Shown: positions 28,269 through 36,949, counted from the stretch's first letter. The stretch is DNA of 64,000 nt from Symbiodinium natans (GCA_905221605.1 CAJNDS010002268.1:505232-569231), one strand, 5' to 3'. The notes: generated from the letters alone by a model not told the origin. Numbers and translations are program-made.

Positions 28269-28685
28269 CTAGTGTTTCCAATCACCTATACCGTGCCAGC
28301 ATTCACTAATTTGCGTTTTTATAGGATATAAAATTTCTACTACTTCATCGTGTTTCATTTTTAACTTGTCTGTTTTATCGCCTAAAATATTAACTATAAC
28401 ATAATAGTTTTCAACCATTGCTACTTTACCCCCTCTATTGTTAATCTTTTTACCGTTTTCTTTTATTACTTCTTCATCCATTATGTTTTCATATATCTCT
28501 TTCATCCATTTGTGATTTTCTCTTCCATATTCACTTATCATATTGAACACTTCTTGTTTTAAGTTATCAATTGGCACTGCGCGAGCAATACTATTTAATG
28601 TTTCTATAACTTCTTCATATTTTGGATAAGGGTTATTCTTAATAAAAGATTTCACTTTCTTAACAGTCTTCTCTGTCTCGCTCAT
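28269..28685 (-). CDS. Unknown protein, early-type promoter motif
   Basis: 138 codons, mixed helical with a C-terminal SECWHGIGDWKH. No domain recognised. It lies directly downstream of the polymerase gene on the same strand (50 bp apart). It has its own ACTTAAAGA motif 32 bp upstream, shared with the polymerase, so a role in replication or early infection is a reasonable guess. Confidence 0.65.
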   Translation of the reverse strand: MSETEKTVKKVKSFIKNNPYPKYEEVIETLNSIARAVPIDNLKQEVFNMISEYGRENHKWMKEIYENIMDEEVIKENGKKINNRGGKVAMVENYYVIVNILGDKTDKLKMKHDEVVEILYPIKTQISECWHGIGDWKH

Positions 28686-28716
28686 ATTGATTTCACTAAT
28701 ATAATAAGGCTTTTTG

Positions 28717-28725
28717 TCTTTAAGT
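28717..28725 (-). promoter_or_regulatory. ACTTAAAGA motif, putative early promoter element
   Basis: It reads GGACTTAAAGACAAAAAGCC on the minus strand, 32 bp before the ATG at 28685, almost identical in layout to the site at 14942. Confidence 0.5.
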
Positions 28726-28734
28726 CCTTTTGTA

Positions 28735-31700
28735 TTATTTTATTGAAAAATGCCCGAAGGGAAGACTTTTTACACTATCTATATAATAACGCTTATTGTC
28801 ATAACTACTTAATGATTGCTTTATCTGATTTATTGTGTATATTTGATGGTTCTTGCTTCTTATGCTGTTGAAAGATATTTTGTCAGATTGTGTTGTTTCT
28901 AATGTCTGTTCGTATTTCTTGAAGGTCAGTTCTTTCTTAACTTTGTGTTTTACTATGCCTTTTGATTTCTTTTCTTCCTTGTCTTCCTTGAAAATCCTGA
29001 AAGCATAAGATTTAGGTTTCAAGCCTATGAAGTGTGTCATAATCTTTCCATCGCACTCGTCCTTAAATTTCCCAAGAACCTTTTTATTAGACGGGTCATA
29101 ACATTTGTGATTCTTGTCATAACCGCTGAAATCCATATGTTTAGAAAGCTCTTTGAAATCATCATATATATCTTCCGTTTTTGTATGTATAACGAAGCTG
29201 TCTGTGTCAGTGTATATCAGATTAATATTATCTTCGTATTTTTGTTTTAAAACATCATAATAAAACGAATACATATGTAATTTAGATAAGTCTAGAATGG
29301 ACATTCCAACATATATAGGTTTATTCAGCTTAACTGTTTCCTTTAACTTTTCAACTCCGACGAGATTTTCATTTATAATATGTCTGTGCTTGTAAGTAGG
29401 ATTATTAACGCACTTTTGAAATCTTTCGGGTGTATCAACCAGTTCAAAATTTATATGTTCTCTTACGTTCTCCATCGTTTTTCCATATACAGCGTTATTC
29501 ATTAATTTATACATATCCTTTTCAAAGTCCGATGTGGCTTGTTTTCTCTTGTCTGTGTTGAAGTCAATCCAGGGTTTTAGCCACTGCTTCTGTTTGAACT
29601 CTATAACTCTATTAACCTTTTGAAGTTTCAGCCCTTGTTTCAAATAGTATCTTAAAATGTTAATGTGAAGAACATAATTGGATTTGTCATTTACATTCAA
29701 TATTAATTTCTTGGTCTTTTCGTCTTTCGGGTCTAGACCTACAACTTCACCATTTTTATATGTTTTGGTATAAGTTTTTCTGTAAATGTCTTTTTGCGCT
29801 TCTGAAAGCATATCAGCAGTAACATTCATAATTTCGGGCGCTAATGGATAATCAGAATGTTTATCGTGTAACTCTTTTGGATATTCTAAATCAACGTCTA
29901 AAATATAGCCAGTGGAAAGGTCGGAATAATTTTTGATGTCGTCTTCGGTAAATTGTCGTTTAATCCATCTTATATCTTTGTAAGGTAACTTTTGACACAT
30001 CGCCAGACCGTAAAGATTGTTAGCGTCAAGGTAGTTTATGTAAGAAGAGGGTTTAGTTTCATCGTATTGTTCTTCCATATACTTATTGTTTGCTTCGGCT
30101 TTTCTGTGTGAGACCTGACACATTCCTCCACGAAGTCCCTTCTCAACCATTTTATAAATCTCTTCATCATAGATTAAGTCCAGTTTTATTCCTGTTTTTA
30201 ACAACATAGCGTCCCAAGCGAAGTTAGGTAAAGTGAAGTAGTGAGCGGGGTCAAGATGATAGTCTTCTAGACACTTTGTTCTGAAATTTTCAAAGACGTC
30301 GGTCAATAATAAAACATCTGTTTGAAGATAAAGGTCGTGATATTCACCTAAATTTTTAATGTTAAAATGTTTGTATATCTTCTGTGCTCTTTCATATTCT
30401 TCTTGTTTTATGTGCTCTTCCGTAAGCTTACTGTAAAATTCTTCTATTGGTGGTAGTTCTTTTTCGTTGAACTTGTTGAAGTTATCAAAATAGTCATAAG
30501 GATAAACGCCTTTGTCAGTCAATAAATCAAGGCATTCGTCTGATTTTATGTATTTGCTGTTTTTACTGTATTTGAAGTTGTCCTGCCAGTTGGTTCTTTT
30601 TTCGTTTCCTTCATATTTTGTTAATTTTACTAGCTTGTCCAGTGAAGAAGATAGGAAACTGAAACTATCTTTGAACTGCAACTGTTTAAGTTCAAAAGTT
30701 ACGAACTTTTCACTGTTCTGTGCTATGACGCTTATTTGGTCTTTCTTTGTGTTTAGCTTTGCCAAGTTAGATATAACGAGATGAGCATCGTAGTTTTTAA
30801 GGTTGTGGAAGAAAATGGGAATTTTAAAGTATCTGAAAGAAAAATCAAGATTGCATTTTACGTGTGCCGCGCCTCTATATTTTCCTGTAAAGTGGCAGTG
30901 GTCACGAACCTTACCCTGTGGGGTAAGCTTCGTGAGCTTCGCATCACGAACCTTCTTTTGATTTTTGCTATCAGTGAATTTTTGATTACAAATGAAACAC
31001 CGAGTAGCTTTTTTAAACTGTGCTTCTTCTTCATCTGTTGGGTCTAACGGTTTAACATCTGCCATTTTATCAAAAACGTCTTCTCTTATTTGGTTCATTG
31101 TATCGCAAAATTTATTCATACAGTCTTCTCCGCGGTATAGATAAGGTGTCATTTCGTTCGTTATTGAATTTACAACGTTTAGCATAAAACCAGAAGGCTT
31201 ATGATGTTGATAAGTGCCTTTAATTCCTTCTTTTGAATGTGCTGTTAAACATTCAAAATCACCATATATTACATAAGGAGCTTTTAGTTTTTTGTAATGA
31301 TTTTGGAATTGCATTTTTTCGTTTTCTTCTGGCATCTGTGTGGATTGGACTTCATTAGCTAGACAACCTTTTGTTATGTGATTTGTTAAAAGCGCTTCTT
31401 GTTGAAAGCCTTTTTGACAATACATACAGTGAAATAGTTTTTCTCTGTGGTTGTTGGTTTGAGAACTCATAAGTCTGGAATAGTCCTTTATTAACACATA
31501 ATGATTAAAAACGTCGTCGTGGTCTATTCGTAAAAGATTTACGTGACAAACTGGCTTTGAAATTGTTGTTATTCGGTCGGGTCTTATTGTTTTCTTTTCT
31601 TCATCTATGGTATAAACATTTATTGATATTGTTCTTCCGTTTATTTCTTCAAAATGGTCAATGTCATCATTACAAACTGGATAATTCATATCATCCCATT

Positions 31701-32547
31701 TTAGGAAACTGTCGCTCTCTAAATATTTTTTATAATGATACATTCTTTGAGGGTGGTCTTTTTTGAATATTTCGTAAAACTTACATAAGACACAGTATCT
31801 AAAACACATATCATCGTCGTTTTTTATGTTGATGCAAGCCTTCTTTCTCATAATCCATTCGGGTAAGTCAAAATATTTTCCTGCTCGTGTAGGGTCGTAT
31901 TTGTCATAATGTATCGTGATTTTGTGAATTTTTTTAATTCTTAATCCTGACCTTTCTATTTGTTTTTCTGCTACTGTTATTTCTATGTCCTTACCCATAT
32001 TGTTTAAAGCATTTACTAAATCATCTTCATTAAATATATTGTAACGTCTAGATTTTATTGAGTGTATTATTTCGTCTTCTGTTTCTATGTCGTCAAAAAC
32101 AATTTCAACGAAAGCTATAACTTTCATTGACTTGTGTTTTTTAAGATATTCGTTTAGTTTGTCTTTTTGGTGTATGAAATAAGATAAGCCTTTCATATGA
32201 GGAAGTTTTATGTTAGATATTGAGTAGGTGTTAGCGTAAGATGTTAAAGCCGATTGCTCGTCGGTGATTGTGGCTTTGTGTTTAATAGCGTAGTTTTTTA
32301 AAGCCTTTCTTACTAAAATGCCTTTGGAAGCTTTTTCAAGTATTTTAAAGCGTCTGTATTGTGGAGTTTTTGAAACTTGTTCCAGTTTTGTTTTCAAATT
32401 TTTAACTAGTGGCTTTTCTTTGTTATATGGATATTCAACATCATTTATAATAACTTTTTTGTAATCCTTATTACCTTTACGTTTTATGTTTGCTTGTTTA
32501 TCTGAAAATAAGAAATTTAACACTGAACGGTACTCCCTTGGCTCCAT
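28735..32547 (-). CDS. polB: Protein-primed family B DNA polymerase
   Basis: 1270 codons, intact. Order: N-terminal extension (1-370) of unknown role; C2H2-like finger CMYCQKGF...H (about 374-395); Exo I YGDFECL (about 428-434); an endonuclease VII-like zinc region CFIC...RDHCHFTGKYRGAAH (about 517-562); Exo II HNLKNYDAH (about 581-589); Exo III YHDLYLQTD (about 736-744); Pol A DANNLYG (about 841-847); Pol B KLMNNAVYGK (about 1014-1023); Pol C YTDTDS (about 1112-1117); a KPKSYAF motif (about 1177). This is the replicative polymerase of Polinton-type elements, primed by a protein at the inverted repeats. A 42-bp palindromic insert (30902-30954) adds 14 residues and repeats KVRD in the endonuclease VII region. 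An ACTTAAAGA motif lies 20 bp upstream of the ATG. Confidence 0.97.
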   Translation of the reverse strand: MEPREYRSVLNFLFSDKQANIKRKGNKDYKKVIINDVEYPYNKEKPLVKNLKTKLEQVSKTPQYRRFKILEKASKGILVRKALKNYAIKHKATITDEQSALTSYANTYSISNIKLPHMKGLSYFIHQKDKLNEYLKKHKSMKVIAFVEIVFDDIETEDEIIHSIKSRRYNIFNEDDLVNALNNMGKDIEITVAEKQIERSGLRIKKIHKITIHYDKYDPTRAGKYFDLPEWIMRKKACINIKNDDDMCFRYCVLCKFYEIFKKDHPQRMYHYKKYLESDSFLKWDDMNYPVCNDDIDHFEEINGRTISINVYTIDEEKKTIRPDRITTISKPVCHVNLLRIDHDDVFNHYVLIKDYSRLMSSQTNNHREKLFHCMYCQKGFQQEALLTNHITKGCLANEVQSTQMPEENEKMQFQNHYKKLKAPYVIYGDFECLTAHSKEGIKGTYQHHKPSGFMLNVVNSITNEMTPYLYRGEDCMNKFCDTMNQIREDVFDKMADVKPLDPTDEEEAQFKKATRCFICNQKFTDSKNQKKVRDAKLTKLTPQGKVRDHCHFTGKYRGAAHVKCNLDFSFRYFKIPIFFHNLKNYDAHLVISNLAKLNTKKDQISVIAQNSEKFVTFELKQLQFKDSFSFLSSSLDKLVKLTKYEGNEKRTNWQDNFKYSKNSKYIKSDECLDLLTDKGVYPYDYFDNFNKFNEKELPPIEEFYSKLTEEHIKQEEYERAQKIYKHFNIKNLGEYHDLYLQTDVLLLTDVFENFRTKCLEDYHLDPAHYFTLPNFAWDAMLLKTGIKLDLIYDEEIYKMVEKGLRGGMCQVSHRKAEANNKYMEEQYDETKPSSYINYLDANNLYGLAMCQKLPYKDIRWIKRQFTEDDIKNYSDLSTGYILDVDLEYPKELHDKHSDYPLAPEIMNVTADMLSEAQKDIYRKTYTKTYKNGEVVGLDPKDEKTKKLILNVNDKSNYVLHINILRYYLKQGLKLQKVNRVIEFKQKQWLKPWIDFNTDKRKQATSDFEKDMYKLMNNAVYGKTMENVREHINFELVDTPERFQKCVNNPTYKHRHIINENLVGVEKLKETVKLNKPIYVGMSILDLSKLHMYSFYYDVLKQKYEDNINLIYTDTDSFVIHTKTEDIYDDFKELSKHMDFSGYDKNHKCYDPSNKKVLGKFKDECDGKIMTHFIGLKPKSYAFRIFKEDKEEKKSKGIVKHKVKKELTFKKYEQTLETTQSDKISFNSIRSKNHQIYTINQIKQSLSSYDNKRYYIDSVKSLPFGHFSIK
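30902..30954. repeat. Short double-hairpin palindromic element inside polB
   Basis: CTTACCC-TGT-GGGGTAAG and TTCGTGA-GCTTCGCA-TCACGAA form two hairpins. TCACGAACCTT is directly repeated (30902-30912 and 30944-30954), a 42-bp net addition that keeps frame. The core aligns loosely with the element at 17634. Confidence 0.75.
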
Positions 32548-32566
32548 TATAGTATAAGGTGGCTTT

Positions 32567-32577
32567 TCTTTAAGTGA
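32567..32577 (-). promoter_or_regulatory. ACTTAAAGA motif upstream of polB
   Basis: It reads TCACTTAAAGAAAAGCC on the minus strand, 20 bp before the polymerase ATG, followed by an ACCTTATACTATAATGG context at the start codon. Confidence 0.55.
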
Positions 32578-32601
32578 TTTTGGGCTGGGGTTGGGGTTGG
32601 C

Positions 32602-32886
32602 GCTTTTGATTTTTGGTTTGATGTTGCAACGTTTCCCTCGGGTTGGTGTTTCAAAAGTACCTCCTTTATAAATACGATTTTAAAAACTGTTGTTTTTATT
32701 TTTCGCTTGCTTTTGTCAGTGTTTTTCAATGTTTTTTCGGATGTTTTGCTTTTTTATTGGTTTTGGTTGTGATTTTTCCCTCGGGTAGGTGTTTAAAAGT
32801 CCGTCCTATATAATCAGTATTTTAAAAACTGATGTTTTCTAATTTTTCGCTTGTTTTTGTTCGGGTTTTTCCTATGTTTTTTCGTT
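32602..32886. repeat. Tandem duplication, period 143 bp, upstream of polB
   Basis: Two diverged copies (about 32602-32744 and 32745-32886) share CCCTCGGG at 32635 and 32778, a TATA-like CTTTATAAATA / CTATATAATC, TTTTAAAAACTG and TTTTTCGCTTG. No credible gene lies to the right. It could be regulatory or part of the element's replication region. Confidence 0.7.
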
Positions 32887-33785
32887 TGTGTTTTCTTTCC
32901 GTGTGTGGTTGTGTGAAGGGTGGTTTGTGCGAACCTACGGCAAGGCGGAGTAAAAATCAACCGACAGGTTGTAAAGAAAAAACTCGTTGTTTTTACCTCT
33001 ATCGCCTGAAAAGGCGGAATTAAAAATGAGAAAAAAATCCTAAACCGAAAGACCCGAAAGCCCTAAACCAAAAGCCCTAAACCGAAAGCACTAAACCGAA
33101 AGCCCTAAACCGAAAGCCCTAAACCCTACAACCCTAAATGCAAGACGGACTGAGGGCGGTGCAGAACCACTAAACTAAATAACCCTAAACCCTAAACCCT
33201 AAACCCTAAACCCTCAATGCTTTGTTTTAAATAAACAGTCGGACGCTTGTCCGCTCCTGTTCTGAGATGGTTGTTCAACCTTCGGAGCCAATCCTTTTCC
33301 CGAAGTTGAGAAATTTCCTAAATTAGATAACCCTAAACCCTAAGAAGCGCGAACCTTCAAGAAGTCGTCGGCGACAATGATGTTCTGGTTCAGCTTCACC
33401 TGTCATGATGTGAATTTGGTATATGTTGAAAGAAAGCTGGTGATGACGACGGTGATGACAACTGCTTAACATACTGCTTCGGTTGATTTTTTCGTGCGGT
33501 TGTGCTCTCGGTCTGGCTTCTATGGCGTACGACAGCACTGACAAATCAAGCTGAACATCGCCAAGCCTAGCAAGGAAATCGCCACTGTGATTTCGGACAC
33601 GCTGTGTTCAAAATCGGTATTCGGATTTCCTATTCGGATTTCCTACCAAAATTTCCTATTTTACAGGGGGTTTAGGATTGTAGCGCGTGAGGCAATCGGA
33701 GGTGGCAATCCTTACCATGCTCTTCCAAAATCGGCTTCTGGATTTCGTGAAGCCAAGGCAGGAAATCAGGCACAGGATTTCCTAC
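32887..33785. other. Non-coding arm with telomere-like repeats
   Basis: No supported gene. Degenerate CCCTAAACCGAAAG units run at 33039-33137, clean CCCTAAA heptamers at about 33179-33215, and a short run at 33330-33345. Composition rises from AT-rich to mixed across this stretch. Confidence 0.7.
33039..33215 (-). repeat. Telomere-type (CCCTAAA)n tracts inside the viral element
   Basis: CCCTAAACCGAAAG and CCCTAAA units, interrupted at 33138-33178. The same heptamer occurs in the host flank at 36250-36600 and, in the opposite orientation, at 4133-4177. Confidence 0.85.
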
Positions 33786-35051
33786 TCACACTTCCATGTT
33801 TCGTGTTCCCGCTTCGCGGGACTTGGTTGCAATCAACTCAACGACATCTGAGCCCATCAGACCCCACTGGATGACAGGCAACTCGCAAGAGGAATACTTC
33901 ATGACAGCACTCAAATGAAACAAGGCTTTCAAAGCCTTCTCGGTTGTCAAGATTTGCTTCTGGTTCTCCAAGAGGCGGTTGTAGATGCCGTCAAAGAGCA
34001 CCTTTGAAATGCCACCAACCTTACTGTCAAGGTTGCTCGCTGAGGTCAAGGACTGGACACGCTTCAAGTTCTCAATCGTGTTGGCTTTCAGGATGTTATC
34101 CAATTCGTCGGGGTTGGTAAGAACCTTCTTCAACATCGCCTCAATCAACTTGGTAGCCTCCGCAGTCAAGGGCGTCGGGGCAATCTTCAACATCATCAAG
34201 TGTAGATTGATTTCCTCGCGAAGCTCAGAGACCTTGTCGTCAAAGGGAACCTTGGCAGACCCAGACGTGGCTCTCTTTCCTCCTCCCCTGATGGTAGGCT
34301 TTGCAATCACCTTCGCGCCATCTTTCACAGCAGCTTTCAGAAGCGTCTTTCTCGGTGCCTCTGTCAGACACACGTCACCCATCAGCAAAATCACGTCCGA
34401 AGTGGAAATCTTGCCCTTTACGTTGGTCTTGCGGTTCAAGTCTCGCAAAATCTTGATGACACGCTTCCTCAACTCACCCACCGTGTCCTCATTCGTAAGC
34501 GTGACGATGAAGACCTCGGAACCAATCGCCACATTGACATTAACGGGTGAGGCGAGCAACTCACGGTGCTCCTCTGCTGCCTTCTTTCTGTCCTTTTCCT
34601 TCTTGTCCTTTGAAAGTTTCTTCTTCTCATCCTTCTCAATGGCTCTGATGGTGGCTTTGGTTTTCATCATGGCGTCGTAGGCGGTCTTCGTGAGGATTGT
34701 AAGCTTCTTCTGGGCTTCCTCGTAGTCCTCCTTGGTCTTGGCATCCTTCATAATGTTGATGATGTGCTTCATCAGCATGTCCTTGCTCACCTCCACCGAA
34801 GGCTCGGTAGAAGAACTCCCAGCCGCCTGACTGAGAACTGCTGTTGAACCCTCGCCGTCATCATTCTTGTCGTCGGCGTCCTTGTCTTTGCTCTCCTGAT
34901 GGTCTGGGCTTTGCTCACCCTCCTGCTCTGTGTCGGTTGAAGAAGCATCGGTCTCATCGTCACCCTCGCCCTGCGAAGATTCTTCAAGAAGGGCATTGGT
35001 GAGCAACTCATCATCGGCTGCTGTGTGCTCGTATCCACCCTTAGAAGCCAT
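33786..35051 (-). CDS. Protein with acidic N-terminus and ubiquitin-like domain
   Basis: 421 codons, intact and intron-free. Residues 1-90 are acidic and Ser-rich, 95-165 form a Lys/Glu-rich helical stretch, and about 170-252 resemble a ubiquitin-like beta-grasp fold (a strand VNVNVAIGSEVFIV, then EDTVGELRKRVIK, an ILLMGDVCL strand and DGAKVIAKP). The C-terminal 150 residues are helical with no known domain. Codon use is clearly more GC-rich than that of the viral genes to the left, suggesting later acquisition. It lies between telomere-like repeats and the right inverted repeat. The domain call rests on pattern only. Confidence 0.55.
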   Translation of the reverse strand: MASKGGYEHTAADDELLTNALLEESSQGEGDDETDASSTDTEQEGEQSPDHQESKDKDADDKNDDGEGSTAVLSQAAGSSSTEPSVEVSKDMLMKHIINIMKDAKTKEDYEEAQKKLTILTKTAYDAMMKTKATIRAIEKDEKKKLSKDKKEKDRKKAAEEHRELLASPVNVNVAIGSEVFIVTLTNEDTVGELRKRVIKILRDLNRKTNVKGKISTSDVILLMGDVCLTEAPRKTLLKAAVKDGAKVIAKPTIRGGGKRATSGSAKVPFDDKVSELREEINLHLMMLKIAPTPLTAEATKLIEAMLKKVLTNPDELDNILKANTIENLKRVQSLTSASNLDSKVGGISKVLFDGIYNRLLENQKQILTTEKALKALFHLSAVMKYSSCELPVIQWGLMGSDVVELIATKSREAGTRNMEV

Positions 35052-35327
35052 TGCCTCCGAAGGTCTAACTTAACACACTCAATCACAAACGCTCGGGATG
35101 AAAAGGCTAAGAACAGCTTTCAAGATGCTTCGAGCTTTCAAGCTCTTCCAATTAGCACACAACCAAAGGCAACTGCTCACACGCAAGACATTTTCAAGCC
35201 TCGCTGGAAAGACCCTTCGCTAGTACCAGTAGTTGCTATACATAAAGTCGTAGATGGCGTTGTCGAATTCTTCTTTTGTAGTGATACAGTCTTCATCATT
35301 GAAAGCACAATGTCTGGCAAACTCACG

Positions 35328-35699
35328 CTACCCTTCCATCTCCTCCTCCACATTGAACTCTGAAAGAGTCTTGCCATCATTGGGGTCGTCTGGTAAGTTG
35401 CCGAAGAACGTATCGCTGATATCCTGAAAGATTATTGATGCCAAGTCTTCACGGGTGTAAAGAAGATTCTTTTCAAAGACAATCTTCAAGACAGGACATT
35501 GTGCTTTGAGAACAGCTATCGCTCCATCGTCCTTTATGATGTTGTTGTAGATGTCCACATACTTGTCGCCAGGCTCATCGTCATTTCCGTCGTCATTCTC
35601 TATTGGGCTTTCCATCTTGAAATAAACCGCTACGGTAATAAAGCAAACAATGACAGTCAATTCAACTGCTTTATACTGCTTTGACGCAGAAGCATTCAA
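35328..35699 (-). CDS. Small acidic protein, possibly with N-terminal membrane segment
   Basis: 123 codons from the first ATG. Residues about 13-27 (ELTVIVCFITVAVYF) could be a membrane segment. If translation instead starts at the internal MESPIENDD, the product is a soluble acidic protein of about 95 residues. No known domain. It reads toward the 421-aa gene from next to the right inverted repeat. Confidence 0.45.
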   Translation of the reverse strand: MNASASKQYKAVELTVIVCFITVAVYFKMESPIENDDGNDDEPGDKYVDIYNNIIKDDGAIAVLKAQCPVLKIVFEKNLLYTREDLASIIFQDISDTFFGNLPDDPNDGKTLSEFNVEEEMEG

Positions 35700-35794
35700 G
35701 CGAGGAAGGCGCGCCGAGAAGAGCTTGTTGTGGAAGATGTCGGTCGCTTCTCTGGTCTTTGAAAGGATGTGGAAAGGACTTCAAGCATTACGAG

Positions 35795-36120
35795 CTTTGG
35801 TAAGAATATTGTTAGGGAGCTTTGGAAAAGTAGGATGGAAATTAGGGGAAATGAATGAAGGGCGGTGGTATGAGAATTGGAAAGAATGTTAGGGAGTGGA
35901 GTGTAAAAACGAATGAGGTGGAAATGTATGATGAAAAAATGCTGAAAACCGAGGGCAAAAGGGCAATATTGGTCAATAACCCCTAGAAGCCCCTTCTGAA
36001 AAGCGAATGAGGTGGAAGGGGAGAAGAAATTGAAGAAGGCGGGTTAGGATGTGAAATAACAGCGGAGGGGGGCAACGAATGATGAGTAAGTCCTGAGAAT
36101 CCCCCTTTTAGTAATTTTTG
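35795..36120 (-). repeat. Right terminal inverted repeat
   Basis: 326 bp, the reverse complement of 14225-14550, ending CTTTTAGTAATTTTTG. Imperfect similarity continues inward to about 35775. Confidence 0.95.
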
Positions 36121-36245
36121 GGGGGGGGGGGGTGGGGGGGGTGTGGGGGGGGGGGGGTGGGGGGGGGGGGGGGTGGGGGGGGGTGGGGGGGGGGGGGGTG
36201 GGGGGGTGGGGGGGGGGGGGGGGGGGTGGGGGGGGGGTGGGGGTC
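36121..36245 (+). repeat. G-tract at the element's right junction
   Basis: Almost pure G with scattered single T for about 125 bp. It has G-quadruplex potential and is hard to sequence, so its length and the exact target duplication are uncertain. Confidence 0.9.
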
Positions 36246-36249
36246 CGAA

Positions 36250-36600
36250 GCCTCAACCCTAAACCCTAACCCTAACCCTAAACCTTAAACCCTATCAACC
36301 CTAAACCCTATTAACCCTAAGCCCTGCAACCCAAACCCAAAACATCGACTCGCGAGCTTACAGAAGCTGGTTTGGGGTTTAGGGTCTGCAGGATTTTCGG
36401 ACCTAAGGGCTTGAGAAGCGAAGGGCTTTGGGGCTTAAGTGCTCAGGGGTCTCTATAGGAAAGGCTTCAGGGCTTTAAGCCATGAAGCCCTAAACCCGAA
36501 ACCCTAAACCCTCAAACCCTAAACCCTAAACCCTTGACCCTAAACCCTAAACCCTACACCCCAGGCCCTCAACCCTAAACCCGAAGCAGTGCAAGCCCAA
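36250..36600 (-). repeat. Degenerate telomere-type repeats (CCCTAAA)n
   Basis: CCCTAAA, CCCTAA and variants (CCCTATTAA, CCCGAAA) recur, with an opposite-strand GGTTTAGGGT at about 36370-36386. Confidence 0.85.
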
Positions 36601-36720
36601 ACGTGTCATGCACCCTCAATCCTCAACCCAAAGCACCAAGCAGTGTAAGCCAGAAGTGTCATGCACCCTCAATCCTCAAACCAAAGCCCGAAGCAGTGCA
36701 AGACCAGAAGTGCCCTGCAC
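36590..36720 (+). repeat. Tandem repeat, unit about 58 bp
   Basis: Two and a half copies of AGTGTCATGCACCCTCAATC with AAGCAGTGCAAGCC-like spacers. Confidence 0.75.
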
Positions 36721-36907
36721 TCTGAGCTTTCTACAAAACACCGAAACGCTAGCACCGCTCGAGAAAAACTACATTTTTCAATCGACAACACTATGACGTT
36801 TTCAAGGAACCACATACGAATACCATTTTTCTCCTGTCTCAATAGGATTCCCCAGAACAGACCTTGTCAAACCCAACTGCGCGTTTTTCCGAGGAAAAAA
36901 CACCATT

Positions 36908-36910
<3 letters not shown>

Positions 36911-36948
<38 letters not shown>
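36911..36948 (+). repeat. Poly-C tract
   Basis: 38 uninterrupted C residues. Confidence 0.95.

Positions 36949-36949
<1 letters not shown>

Larger units (their letters stand above)
14225..36120. mobile_element. Integrated Polinton / Polinton-like virus, 21.9 kb
   Basis: Near-identical 326-bp inverted repeats bound the element, and G-runs flank both ends (GGGGG before 14225 and after 36120), consistent with a 5-6-bp target duplication such as rve integrases make. The interior carries the hallmark set: rve integrase, protein-primed PolB, major and penton-type capsid proteins and an A32-type packaging ATPase. Composition falls sharply to AT-rich inside. About twenty intact genes run in blocks of alternating strand. 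I saw no adenovirus-like maturation protease. The frameshifted integrase and the decayed GIY-YIG gene suggest a copy that can no longer integrate unaided, unless these are assembly errors. Confidence 0.93.

Noticed and set aside
32547-32729. 60-aa minus-strand ORF upstream of polB
   Set aside because: It overlaps the promoter-like motif and the tandem duplication, is low-complexity, and ends at the polymerase start.
33985-34680. 231-codon + strand frame opposite the 421-aa gene
   Set aside because: Antisense shadow: the minus-strand frame is longer, has domain-like structure, and the plus frame gives only hydrophobic low-complexity sequence.
36044-36256. Open frame encoding poly-proline on the minus strand
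   Set aside because: It is created by the G-tract at the element junction and part of the inverted repeat; no real coding signal.
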